Source: Cymodocea nodosa
Lineage: Eukaryota; Streptophyta; Magnoliopsida; Alismatales; Cymodoceaceae
Assembly: GCA_036874045.1 (NCBI GenBank)
Contig: CM072344.1
Coordinates: 7,722,501 to 7,786,500 of the forward strand
Reading direction: 5' to 3'
Length of the DNA stretch: 64,000 bases
In this document: positions 23,120 to 34,683 of the stretch, one piece after another
How the letters are laid out: every line of letters begins with the position of its first letter
Position numbering within the stretch: position 1 is the stretch's first letter
Position numbers and translations under genes: made by a program
Notes under the pieces: generated by a model
Databases searched by the model: none
Told to the model about the DNA's origin: nothing
What the model saw: the letters and a program-made list of their open reading frames with translations, nothing else

Positions 23120-24877
23120 GCTGTGATTTTGTGTGTTTAATGTTGTGTATTCTGCATTTATTTTTAGAAAAGAAAAAAAATTTGAAGTTTTTCATGTTCA
23201 ATTTATAAAAAAAAAAAAACAAACAAACAAAACAAAATATCAATCCAGTTTGTTGGTATCTATTCTGGGAAACCAACTGGCTTGCTTGTGAGCCACCAAA
23301 GGCATAGAAGTCTGGGTTCCACACAAGACACTGATTTATAAATACCTGTTAAATGTTATTTTGTTTTATATTCTGGGATTATCTGGGAATGAAAAGTTTT
23401 TCAGAATCAAAAATCGGAATATGCAGAAAGAGATACAAATGGAACAAGGTATGTAACCAATTACTTATCCTGAATTTTAAATCAAACAAAACTTTATTCA
23501 TGCCTGCTACAATTACTGTACTTATTGTCAAATCTTTTACATTGAGGACAATGCAAAATGTAGGTATGGGGGGGAGGTAATTAAAGTAACAGCCATGTAA
23601 GTTTGTTAATTAAAGGAATTAAAATGGTACTGTAAAGTTTTGAGGAAATTGAAAATTTTTATGAACTTGCTGTAACTATCCGATAATTGAGACTGTAAAA
23701 TTTTTATAAACTGCTTGAATGTTATATTTAGAAGGCTATAGAAAATGCTATAGAATTTATTATTTATGTAAATCTAGATATAGTATCTTATGATTTTTCT
23801 GAATTTCATGAGTTTAACAGTTTCACGATTTTAAAATGAAATCAGAATATTTAATGCTTAATCAGAAAATTATCTGAAATCCTGGAGAAGTTGAGATGTG
23901 AATTCTAGATTAAATGAAACACATATGATGAAAGATACATTTACTTTGACTGATTGAACTTGTAGAATGATTTTTGTGTAGATCTTATTAAACTACAGAT
24001 AAAGTATGAACTTATTGTTATGGATTCATATCTTTAGTAAATGATAGAAGCAGGATTATATGAGATTGGTGTTTTATTACATCTGTATTAATGAAATACG
24101 TGCATATATAGTATGTGATTAATGCTTTGTTTTGTGTGTGCATTTATTTTTATAAAAACAAAAAAAAAATATTAAGAGTTTATTGACTTGTTTGATCACG
24201 AGCCTTTTGTACTTGAGCAGATAGGTATGTAAGGATTGTTGACCTAAAAAAGGACTCTGAAAATCTAGCAACCTATGATCTTAATCAGATCTAGGATTGT
24301 TGACTGAAAGCTCGTTACATGGGTACATTAGAAAGCTCTTGCATGATTCAAGCTTGTCAAATTAACTTTTAAAGTACAAAAAAAAAAAAAAACATATACT
24401 GTTTTGAAAAGATACAAGTGTTTTGTGAAATACAGATATCTTATGAATCGAGTATATTTTCTGTTATCTAGAATTGCTGAAATATGAATTTGGAATTGAC
24501 TTTTGAAGTTGTTTAATGGAAATACAATTCTTTATTCTACTTGTCTTAATCAAATTGAATTGGATTGTACTTTAATTTGTATGTTGTTGAAATTTCTTCT
24601 AGAAAAACTTATTGGAAAATTCAGGATTACAGATGATAAAAAGAAGAACAAACGATAATATAATTAACACCTATATGAAGATGATATACTTTGTATGTAA
24701 TTTACATATATTCTAAATATCTTTGCTGGTTGATTACTGAAACATACAGAATATATGTTTATGCTAAATAGAAGAAAACAAACAAAAGGGGGAGAATTAA
24801 TTCTAGTACTTTTTGAAAGACCAATTAATTAGATCTTAGTTTGCTAAGGGACTAGCAAAATTTAGGTATGGGGGAAG
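23120..24877 (+). other. 3' untranslated region of element B with two polypurine tracts
   Basis: No coding sequence. It contains A-rich runs and repeated aggattgttgac phrases (about 24232 and 24294). A first polypurine tract, ggtatgggggggagg at 23563-23577, follows ttgaggacaatgc, wording typical of Athila/Tat 3' regions. A second, ggtatgggggaag at 24865-24877, directly abuts the 3' LTR and is the likely primer for plus-strand synthesis. Another purine run, aaaagggggagaa, at about 24785 looks like the copia type. Confidence 0.7.
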
Positions 24878-26659
24878 TGTTTAGAATGAAAAAGTGCATA
24901 TTATTAACGGTTAAATGATGGTTAATTGCATAATATTTAGCTTATCATATGAGAATTAAGCCATTATGTTATAATTGCACTGTTATATGCTTTAATTGAA
25001 GAATCTGCTTAATTTTGGGGAATTAATGTTAATTTAGTACATTTATGAACTGTCGGTAAAATTACAGGCTGTGAAATTTTTAAGTATCCGAAAATGCATC
25101 TGAGCATCAGATAGTTATACCTGTAACTCTCCAAAATGTTATTTTATGTTTAAACTGCTACTAACACGTGTCGAGAGCTGGTAGATTTACTTAAGTTAGC
25201 ATAACTATACGCATTGAGTTACATGAATATACACTAAGGTAACGCGTTAGGTTAGCGGCTTATTTCTTTATTGCATGTATTTTATAGTTATTTTCCAAAA
25301 TGCCACTGTAGCGGTTGTAGGAACAGACAGTTGGAAGGAAAAACCACATTTGCATGTATCACGCAGGAATTCAATCGCGCATGGAGAAGGAAGCATCGCC
25401 GTTGATCTGAAGGAAGGAAATCCAACCGATCATTCAAGCAAAAGCAATTACTACTGAAGAAATATAAAAGAAAAGAAGAAAAAAAGAAGAAAGTGTGATC
25501 GATGGACGGCCAGTGTATACAGAGGAGGAGCATCGAGCTTTCTACAAACAGTATTGGCGATTCTCCGAAGTATCACACCAACCATCGTATCACCACCATA
25601 ATCACCAATCATCGGAGGTTTGTGAGGATACTTGCCTGATGTCGGGTCGATTCTGAGCCAAACACAGTGTCTGACAACCACTGTGAGGAGTGATCGTGTC
25701 GCGGGAAGGGAAGACATTTTCACCAAGTGCCGACTCATATTTCAGGAGATCGTAAAGCTTTTAGCCTTGGCTTCGAGTTGATGCCTGTATGTTGAAGAGG
25801 AGATCATCTTGCAATTCTGGACTTGCGATTCTATAGGGAGAGGAGACAGAATTGTAAGTGGTTCAATTTTCAGTAGTGTAATTGTGTTGCAAGTAGTGTT
25901 AGAAGTATTTATTGTCAAGTGAAATTACTTTACATCTCACCTTTCGCCCATCACATAAAAAAACAAAAATACCAAAAATAATTTATCTTCGTTTGTATGT
26001 TGTATTTGAGTATTGTATTGTTGGTGTTGTATCGTGATTAATGTTATCTATATCAGTTTTATGATTATTTTATGTTAGTTTTAATTTTACAGTTTATTGA
26101 AATTGGTTCGTACAAAACAACTTAAAGATTTTAATGGTTACTGTTTGAATCATCTGAATGTTATTATTACATAATGATAAATCCAATGTTAACTAGCATT
26201 AAAAAGCTTAATTGATGTTATTTACAATCTGTGGAATCGCCCAATGGTTGGCCAAATTCCTTTGTAATTAGCAGTATTATAAAGAAGAGACAGGCTCGTG
26301 GAGTTAACTTAAGTCCACGAGGATAGTCCGTTGAGTTATCCATAATTCAACGAACTTAGTCCGTTGAGTTAATTGTAACTCAACGGAGTGCTTATTGAAT
26401 ATAAATTTGAATTGTTTACAATCAAATATTTCTTAAATTCGTTAGCAATTTCCTGTGGGATCGACCTGTACTTGCACACTGATATAATAGACACTGTGCA
26501 CTTGCAGTTAAAGTACAAATTGGAATTAATATCTAAATTGTATTAAAGGTTGTTTGTTTACTTCTAAAAGAAAGAATAGGCATAAAGATAAATTAATTAA
26601 GTAAAAATAGAAGTAACAAATCCAAGTTTTTCTAATGTAGTGTTGGGAAACCACGAACA
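24878..26659 (+). repeat. 3' LTR of element B
   Basis: About 1.78 kb, TGTTTAG...CGAACA. It matches the 5' LTR closely, including the TATA box near 25460, the leader and the two end hairpins (26322-26381). It is slightly shorter through small deletions in U3. Confidence 0.85.
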
Positions 26660-26875
26660 CACTTGTAGTTAAAAATACAAATTGGACTTAATATCTAATT
26701 TGTGTAAATGTTGTTTGTTTATTTCTAAAAGAATTTATTAATATAAGCATAAAAATAAATCAAATAAGTTTTCCACACTCTAAAAAAGTTTTTTAGCACC
26801 GTTGCTGGGGAATCAATCAAGTTCTCTAGTGCCATTGAATAGACAAGTTTTTTATTTAACTTTTCACACTAAACA
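26660..26875 (+). repeat. Right end of the host gypsy LTR, with an internal PBS-like sequence
   Basis: Begins cacttgtagttaaaaatac, matching the tail of the other gypsy LTRs, and ends ctaaaca before the target duplication. It contains tagcaccgttgctggggaa (26794-26812), nearly a primer-binding site. An alignable but diverged version exists inside the 43008-45233 solo LTR, so it is LTR sequence here. Element B lacks this stretch inside its LTR. Confidence 0.6.
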
Positions 26876-26880
26876 ATGGC

Positions 26881-28550
26881 CAAACACTATTTTACTTCAT
26901 GTTTTGTCCATTCAAGAGTAGTTGTCTCTTCCAAAATTTTTTTTCCTTCAATTTTCAATCTAAATAAGTTGTGAAGGAGCTAAAGTGTGATTTGTATATC
27001 AACCTCTTCCACATTTGAAATTAAATTTTCATTCTTCTCTCTCAAGTTTGTATAAAAACTAGACACTAAATTCTCATATATTGCATGCCCATTTGTCTTT
27101 GGAATTAATTTTAGTAGGCTTGGAATTCAAATAGTTCTTTGATATCCTCCATTCCAATCTAATCAACTAGCCTACTATATAAAATATCATACCCCTTTAT
27201 TTCCTGGTATTTTTTGTATACTTTTTGACTATTTAAAATGAACTATATTCATAATTGTTGCTATAGAGGAGTCACGAAATTGAATTTCCATTTCTTGCTC
27301 CAAAGGGGTTTGTTCTTCAAGTTCCTCCTTAATTTGTTGATTTTGTTGCTGAAGAGAAAAGCTATCTAGAGATTCCTATTCTTCAATTTTTATTTATGGT
27401 GGAGAGCTTGCAGCACTTTCCACATTCTTTGCCTTTAAATGATCTAGATATTCTTGAAGAGTTTCATCCTCTACATTGGAATCTATTAAACTATTCTTTT
27501 CAATTTCTGTGATTTCTTTTTCAGCTTCTTCTTCCTCCTCTCCAAACTCCATAGTTAATGTTCTTTTTATATTAGTGGAAGATTTGGATGCAGATTTGGG
27601 TATATTTTCTTCTACCCTTTTAGTCTCTTCTTCTTCTTCCTCTTCTTCTTGCTGCTCTACCTACTGCTTTTCCTACTACTGTAGTTCTTCCTCCTCATCT
27701 AATAACAAATCAATGTATATGGGCTCTTTTCACTCTCTTGTAGAAATTGTAGGCTCTTGCTTAATTTCTAAAGCCTCTATCACTACTTTTCCTTTCCTTT
27801 TTATTAATTGTGCTTATTTTTCCTCTTTTTCTGATAATAAATCAAAAAACATGGGCTCCTCATGCCCTTTTTTCACAATTTCAAGCACTTTTTGCTTAAT
27901 AATTATTGGCCTCGAAGGACAAGCTTTAGATTTTCTTGGTGTAGTAACTGGTGTTACTCCAATTTCTACATGATATTGCTCCACCTTAATATCATAATGG
28001 GCTTTTAATTCATCTTCTACCCATTTCTTCTTCATGACATCATATAAAAATAGGGCTTTAGCAAAAGCCATAGATTCATCATCCCCTTGCTCTTTACAAA
28101 GCTAAATCAATTTGTCAAATTCTTTCTTTTCTTCCTCTAATTCTAGACACAAAAATTGAACTTGTCTTACGTGTCTCCTATCATATTGAAGTTTCAGGTT
28201 GTTCCTCCTCTTGTTGTTGTTCTCTACTTATGTATTTTTCCACATGATAAGCTATTTCCCTAAGGAAACATAGCTTGGCTTTATGCCTAATCAATTCTAG
28301 GGCAACTTCGTTATTAGGTCTTATCCTTTTTTCCCTATTAACAATGATTTCAGTTGCCACTCTCATTCTAGTTTCTAAAATACTAGGTTTTCTTACATTC
28401 AAATCTACCATCTTTTACATCAAGTGAAAAATATGTTCTTCTACCTCTTGAAGCTCTTTTTCTCGAGTTGTGTTTTGAATCTTTTTTCTAGAATGCTGTT
28501 CAATTGTTTGTGAAGTTAAATTAGAAAACCTATATTGTTCAATCAGACTT
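26881..28550 (-). pseudogene. Accessory 'FEFQGL' ORF, N-terminal and central part (element H)
   Basis: The minus-strand translation parallels the accessory ORF of B in order: IQNTTREKELQEVEE, ETRMRVATEII, NNEVALELIRHKAKL, LEEEKKEFDKLI, DELKAHYDIKVEQYHVEI, EEPMFFDLLSE, a Glu-rich stretch, DETLQEYL, EQTPLEQE, ILEETTTLEW and finally CLAI. Frameshifts and stops are present. The remaining C-terminal part is at 7897-8338. Plus-strand open frames here, such as the Ser-rich one at 27476-27973, are shadows of the Glu-rich region. Confidence 0.8.
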
Positions 28551-30318
28551 TGTCTATTGTATATATTAATAAATTCTTTTAAGCTAACAAACAACTTTTC
28601 ACACAAATTAAATATTAAGTCTAATTTATGTTTTTAACTGCAAGTGCACAGTGTATATTGTATTTGTGTGCAAGTATAGGTTGATCCCACAAAGATTGAG
28701 TAAGAATTGTGTACTATTTTAATTTTTATGCTATAGTTTATATATGTTCAATTAAGCACTTCGTTGAATTATTGTTAACTCAATGAACTTAGTTCGTGAA
28801 ATTATACCTAACTCAACGAACTAACTTCGTGGACTTAACTTAACTCCACAATCTTACCTTTCCAATTAAATACTACTATTCATAGAGGAATTCGGCCATC
28901 TAAGGGGTGGTTCCACGGAATGTAAATAACATCAATTAAGCATTTTAATGTTAGTCAATCTGAAATTTGTCATTAATCAACACTAGCATTCAGATATTTC
29001 GAACAATAACCATTAAGATTTTTAAGTATTCTACACAAATCAATTTTAGTAAATAATAAAACTATTTTCTATTTTTCAAATCAAACAAACATAAAACATT
29101 CACAATAATGACAATGATAACATTGATCACGATACGAAACAAATAATACAATACATTAATACTAAGTGTAAACATAGATAATTAGTTATTTTTGGTATTT
29201 TTGTTTTGATATATTCTTGAAGATGAACGAAAGGTGAAATATAAAAATCTCTATCGATAGTAAGAACTTCCATCACTACATGTGACGCGATTACACTACT
29301 AAAAACTTAATCACTTACAATCTTGCCTCTTCTCCCTATAGAATTGCGAACCAAGACTTGTAAGTTGATCTCCTCTTCAATATATTAGCATCAACTCAAA
29401 ACCAAGGCTAGAAGTTTTACAATCTCTTGAGATATGAGTTGATGCTTGGTGAAAATGGTTTCATTTCCTACAACGCGATCACTCCTCACAATGGTTGTCA
29501 GTCACCGTGTTTAGCTTGGAATCGACCTAACATTTGGAAAGTATCCTCATAGACCTTTCATGGTTGGTTAGTGATTTTTGGTGTTGTTGTGGAGCTTTAG
29601 GGAACTTCTGATGTTTCTTGCAATTAGCACGGTCCTTCACCTTCACACCCTCCTCACACACTTTTTTCTCTTCTTTTATATTTCTTTCAGTAGTAACTGC
29701 TTTTGCCTATATGATTGGTTGAATTTCCTTTATTCGTATCAACGATGGTGATTTCTTCTTCATTCCATGAGTTAATTCCTATGTGATACGTGCAATCATG
29801 GTGTTCTTTCGTATTTCTTGTTTCTACAATTGCTATAGTGGTATATTAGAAAATAAATGGTTCGTGGAGTTAGTGTAACTCAACAAACTTACTTTATTGA
29901 CTTAACTATAAAACATGCGCAATAAAGGAATAACTTATAAGCTTATAACACTAACACAACACATTACCTTAGTGTATATTCAAGTAACTCAACGTATATA
30001 GTTATGCTAACTTAATGAGTTAAACATGTGCAGTTCACGAGACATAATAAAGCATTTAATTTCAACATGTGCATAATTCTAACTTAATGAGTTCAGATAT
30101 ACAACTTATAGTTTTACTCGCTAACTCAACGAGTTCTCACGTGCTCTTTTTATACCTTTAAACCTGTAACTCAATGAGTTGGGACATGATCTTTCAACAA
30201 AAAGAACACTAACTCAATGAGTTGTTACTATGCATTTGTACATAATATAAATATATGCAAATAAAATAGATCATGCTTAATGCTATAAAACCACACTTAA
30301 ATCAGGTTTTCAAATCAT

Positions 30319-32139
30319 TGTTAGGACTCTAGTATTTTGATAATGCAAAAACCTGTGTGAGGAAACGAAATTGTATTTCATAGATTTGATAGCTCAGCAA
30401 AAGATCAGAAAGTAGACGAATAGATGGAGAAAGTTCTAGAAGATACTGCTATAGAGCTATAGGAAAATCGGACAGTTACAGGTCTAAGTATCCGAAGAGT
30501 AAAGCAGCAAAAATACCATCAGATAGTAAGAAGGATAACTATCCGATTTTACAAAGCCTTTGGAGAGTTAAATAATCGGATAGTTAAGAAAGATTGAATG
30601 ATCGGAAAGTTAAGGAGTTAACTATCCGAAAGCTTAAAGGACTTTTCAGAGAGTTAGAAAGATAACTATCCGACTTTTTCAGAGAGTTACAGGTATAACT
30701 ATCCGAAAGTTAAGTCATTCAATTAACCACGTGTAGAAATACAGAACGAAAGCTTAAAGGACTTTTCGGAGAGTTAGATAACTATTCGAGTTTTCTTTTC
30801 GGAGAGTTAGATAACTAATCGAGTTTTTCAGAGAGTTACAGGTATAACTTTCCAGCACTTAAGTCATTTTATTACGCACGTGCAGAATGGAGAAGCCGGC
30901 AATTAAAAGCTTAAAAGGAAAAATCGAAGAGATAGATAACTATCCGAAATTTCAAGAGAGTTTCGGTGAGTTACAGTTAACTATCTGAAACTTAATTCAT
31001 TGAATTTCTCACATGCAGAATTCCAGACAGTAGTTCAAATGGGTTTTCAGAGAGTTAGAAAGATAACTATCCAAAAAATGGGAAGTTTCGGTGAGTTACA
31101 TTCTTAACTATCTGAAACTTAAGTTATTCTTTTATGCACGTGCAGAATTGAAGAGACAGCAATTAGAGGCTTAAAAGAAAAATCGAGAGTTACAGTAGTT
31201 AACTATCTGAAAGTCAAGAGCTCTTTTTGGTGAGTTAAAATAAATGTCTCCGAATACTTGACATTTCACGTGAGCAACTTAAAATCCTCACGTGGCATAG
31301 ATAACAGGATATGAGTAAAGAATCGATAAGTTATGGATGCATTTTGGCAAGTTATTTATATAACCATCCGAAAGCCAAAGATTATCGGAATGTTACTTAC
31401 TGAACATCAGATAGAACGGTAACTTACCATATTTAGGTCTAATTACTTAGCAAGTATAGTAGAATAAATCCGTTGAGGAGAAAATATGATCATTGGATAT
31501 TCAAGCATATATACAGTCAGATCATTCAGTATTTGGTAAGAGCTAAAGTGTGAGATTTTAGATACAATTACATACAGAAATACAATATACATTGCATATC
31601 AATTACTGATATAGAAGAAAGCTCAAATTCAGTTCAACATAGAATCGATTGAAAGTTGGATTTTACAAGAAGATTCTTAAAGCTCTCCATGTGCTGAAAG
31701 TCTGATCCAAGAAGGATCATTTGGTTCGTGGCTTCAACCTTAAAGCTTTATTCAGTTGTTGGTTTGAGTTTCGACCTAAAAACTCAAGAGGTTGGTTTTC
31801 TGGAGTTTATACCTTAAAACTTCTGAGTGTTGGTTTTCTAGAGTTTATACCTGAAAACTTCTGTGTGGTTGGTTCTTGCTTCGACTTGAAAGCAAGTGTG
31901 TAAGTATTGAGACACTTAGTGAAGCTCAAGTGACTCTTGGGGGTGGACTAGCCATGTTGGTGAATCACCTAAAATTCCCTTGTGTTTCTTACTTTTGTTT
32001 TCGCTGTGCATGTTTGGTATTTTTGTTTAGTACTTGTGTAAACTGATTAATCAAATTAGTTAGAAAATTTAGTAAAAAGTTTTAATTACTCATTGATCAC
32101 CATTCACCACCCCTCTAGTGAAGCCACACGTTCCTAACA
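30319..32139 (+). mobile_element. Solo copia LTR (element C family)
   Basis: 1,821 bp from TGTTAGGACT to TTCCTAACA, flanked by ATCAT (30314-30318) and ATCAC (32140-32144), a target duplication with one mismatch. Removing it restores continuity of the gypsy LTR of H as judged against 8780-8815. It carries many TATCCGA / GAGTTA inverted motifs (about 30480-31210), CACGTG boxes, and a hairpin array downstream of its promoter region. No internal element sequence is present, so it arose by LTR-LTR recombination. Confidence 0.85.
31724..31905 (+). repeat. Tandem hairpin array in LTR leader (solo copy)
   Basis: Five repeat units of about 36 bp, most introduced by GTTGGTT or a variant. Each unit is a short inverted repeat around an ACCT-type loop: gagttt / aaactc, gagttt / aaactt (twice, with G-U pairs), and cttgctt / aagcaag. 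The stems differ between units while pairing is largely retained. The same array occurs in both LTRs of element C. Confidence 0.75.
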
Positions 32140-32595
32140 ATCACGACATGTGTCCTTAGTAAGTTTTATGATAAAAAGATATTTCAGATACTTGCAAACC
32201 TATCCGATGCTCAAACACATTTCAGATAGTTAGCATCTAACTTACCAAAAATCCACTTAATTAATGTATTAAGGTCAAAACATGTGTACTCTAGGAAATA
32301 ATAAAGTATTCTTTAAGTGTTTAAAACATAACTATCCGGTACATGAAATGTAACTCTCCAAAATAATAAACATTTTGGATACTTAGGAATTACAAAGCTT
32401 GTAACTCACCGACAGTGCAGAAATATACTTAATTAACACTAATTCCTTGAAATTATGTAGATTCTTTCATTAAAGTATATAATAATGCAATTATAACATA
32501 ATGACTTAATTCTCATATAATAAGCTAAATATTATGCAATTAACCATTATTTAACCGTTAATATTATGCACTTTTTCATTCTAAACACTTCCCCT

Positions 32596-32862
32596 TATTA
32601 GGACTATTGTATTTTGATAATGCAAAAACCTGTGTGAGGAAACAAATTGTATTTCACAGATAAGACAGTTCAGCAAAAGATTAGAAGGCAGATAAGTTGA
32701 TACAGATAGTTTAGAAATTGCTATAAAATAAAAACAGGAAATTAGAAGGTTACTCGGCTTAAGTATCCGAAAGAAATGAATCTTCGATGAATTACAGGCT
32801 TAAGTATCTGAAGAGTCAGTTTAAAACAGTAGAAACACCGTTGGATGATTAAAAGAATAACT
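32596..32862 (+). repeat. Truncated copia LTR, left piece
   Basis: Begins TATTAGGACTATTGTATTTT, a mutated version of the TGTTAGGACTCTAGTATTTT start of the 30319 LTR, and follows the same sequence until interrupted by element C at the TAACT target duplication. The right piece resumes at 41532. Confidence 0.7.
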
Positions 32863-34683
32863 TGTTAGGATCGGTAGGCTCACTAGAGGGGGGGTGAATG
32901 GTGAAAATGTGTAGTTTTTAAAATTCTTTTGATGTTGAATCAAATGATTCAACAGAAATGTAATGAGATGAAATTAAACAAATGCAAATCAGAATGAAAA
33001 GAAACACACAACAAATTTTTAGGTGGTTCACCAACTTGGCTAGTCCACCCCCAAGATTCACTTGAGCTTCACTAAGTGTTTCAACACTTACACACTTACT
33101 TTCAGGTTAAAGCAAGAACCAACTATACAGAAATTTTCAGGTATAAACTTTAGTAAATCAACCTCTAAAGTTTTCAGGTCGAAACTCAAACCAACACTAA
33201 ATGTAGCTTTTAGGTTGAAGCCACGAACCAACAACTTGAATCTTTCAATCAGAGTTTTGGCGCATAGAGCTTTTTCTATAGTAGGTCTTTAGAATATTCT
33301 TCACTGTTTGCAGACTTGAGTGTAATTGGAATTGGAGTGTAGCTCACTATATGTGGTATATCCGTTATCTCTGTATTTTCCTTTCTTAAACTCCTCATAT
33401 TTATACCAAAGGTATAACGATCATATTTCTCTATCAACGGATGTATTCTGCTGTACTTGATTAGACACCAGTCAAATATGGTAAGTTACCGTTCAGAAAG
33501 TTATTTCAAGATGTCTTACCGATTTTCCTAACCTTTCGGATAGTTAGCTATGTAACTCTCTAAAGAAAATCTGTAACTCACCGAAAGATCACTTAAACCT
33601 TTCTGCCAAGTAGGATTCCAGAATATTTACTGCGAGCTATCATTTAGTTAGATACTTATAACTGTAACTCACCGAACAGTTATATAACTGTCAGATAGTT
33701 GGCTACAATAACCCTTTGTTAACTTTCCGATTGCTTCAATTCAGCATGTGCATAAAAGGCTAACTTAAGTTTCGGATGGTTATCTCTGTAACTCACTGAA
33801 ACACTTTAGGATTTCGGATAGTTATCTTTCTAACTCTTCGAAAACTTATTTGAGCTTCTCTTTGGAATTCTGCACGTTGGAAATTCAATAACTTAAGTTT
33901 CAAATGGTTATCCCTATAACTCACTGAAACACTTCAGGATTTCGGATAGTTATCTTTCTAACTCTCCAAAAACTTATTTGAGCTTCTTTTTGGAATTCTA
34001 CACATGGGAAATTTAATGACTTAAGTTTCAGATAGTTAAACTGTAACTTACCGAAACTCTCTTTGAAATTTCGGATAGTTATTTAACTCTCTGATTTTCC
34101 CTTTTAAGCTTTCAACTGCCGGCTTCTCCATTTTGCACGTGCGTAATAAAATGACTTAAGTTTCGAAAAGTTATACCTGTAACTTACCGAAAATCTCAAA
34201 TAGTTATCTAACTCTCCGAAAAGAAAACTCGGATAGTTATTTAACTCTCCGACAAGTCCTTTAAGCTTCCGTTCTGTATTTCTGCACGTGATTTATTGAA
34301 TGACTTAAGTTTCAGATAGTTAGCCTTTCTAACTTTCCGATTATCCTTTTTCTTTCAGATAATTAACTCCTTAACTCTCAGATCATTCAACCAACTTAAT
34401 TGTCTGATTATTTAACTCTCCGAAGGCTTTGAAAAATTTGGATAGTTATCCTTCTAACTATCCGATAGTCTTGCAGCTATTTTACTCTTCGGATACTTGG
34501 ACCTGTAACTGTTCGATTTTCCTGTAGCTTTAAGGCAGTATCTTCTAGAACTTCCTCCATCTGTTCGTCTATTTAGAATTTGTTCTATCTACCTTCTGAT
34601 CTAATGCTGCTTTGACTTAACCGTGAAATACAATATGTTTCCTCACATAGGTTTTGCATTATCAAAATACTTGGGTTCTAACA
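32863..34683 (-). repeat. 3' LTR of element C
   Basis: 1,821 bp, on the minus strand TGTTAGAACCC...GATCCTAACA. The upstream two-thirds (about 33480-34530) is packed with hairpin-forming words, for example tttcggatagtta and taactctccgaaa. A TATAAAT on the minus strand near 33400 is followed by the leader hairpin array at 33097-33203. Confidence 0.88.
33097..33203 (-). repeat. Tandem hairpin array in LTR C leader (3' copy)
   Basis: Four units spaced about 35-38 bp, as at 39971-40100. Compared with the other LTR, changes in the stems mostly preserve pairing on the sense (minus) strand through G-U wobble, for example cttgcttt facing aaagtaag. An open frame of 76 codons antisense to the element runs across both copies, but I regard it as a by-product of the repeats. 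Confidence 0.7.

Larger units (their letters stand above)
10167..26659 (+). mobile_element. Ty3/gypsy (Athila-type) element B with rearranged gene order
   Basis: Both LTRs (10167-12006 and 24878-26659) start TGTTTAGAATG and end ...CACGAACA. A primer-binding site resembling the tRNA-Asp type used by Athila/Tat elements follows the 5' LTR. Pol is in the Ty3/gypsy order PR-RT-RH-IN and matches Athila by eye (DLGA protease motif, FMDDF in RT). The rest is unusual: the 5' gag contains only the zinc-knuckle half, and the capsid half lies near the 3' end after the accessory ORF, followed by an F-box ORF. No matching target duplication is seen (TTGAG left, CACTT right), probably because the host LTR lost about 150 bp at the right junction. 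Decay is modest, so it is among the younger elements here. Confidence 0.85.
8339..26875 (+). mobile_element. Gypsy-type LTR inserted in element H, itself interrupted by element B
   Basis: The outer limits are TGTTTAGAATG at 8339 and ...CTAAACA at 26875. They are flanked by ATGGT (8334-8338) and ATGGC (26876-26880), a 5-bp target duplication with one mismatch, inside the accessory ORF of element H. Only LTR sequence belongs to this insertion (8339-10166 and 26660-26875), so it looks like a solo LTR into which element B later inserted. About 150 bp of the LTR, compared with the 43008-45233 copy, is missing at the B junction. A TATA-like aaatataaaag lies near 9303. Confidence 0.7.
28551..32587 (-). 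repeat. Gypsy LTR of element H (minus), interrupted by a solo copia LTR
   Basis: On the minus strand it starts TGTTTAGAATG at 32587 and runs through the usual U3, TATA (near 29684), leader and the TGCACACAAATAC / CACTTGCAG end to about 28551. A remnant polypurine tract (ggggaag on the minus strand, 32588-32594) sits just outside its start, as in a 3' LTR. On the other side it passes directly into the accessory ORF without a primer-binding site, so internal sequence was deleted. A solo copia LTR lies at 30319-32139 within it. Confidence 0.7.

Noticed and set aside
26794-26812. Functional primer-binding site of a separate internal region
   Set aside because: No internal gypsy sequence follows; only 63 bp later the target duplication and element H resume, so it is LTR sequence.
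27476-27973. Ser-rich plus-strand open frame
   Set aside because: Exact shadow of the Glu-rich region of the accessory ORF on the minus strand.
33480-34530. Regularly spaced short repeats resembling a CRISPR array
   Set aside because: Repeats are imperfect, inverted, variably spaced and lie in LTRs of a plant retrotransposon; no cas-like genes.
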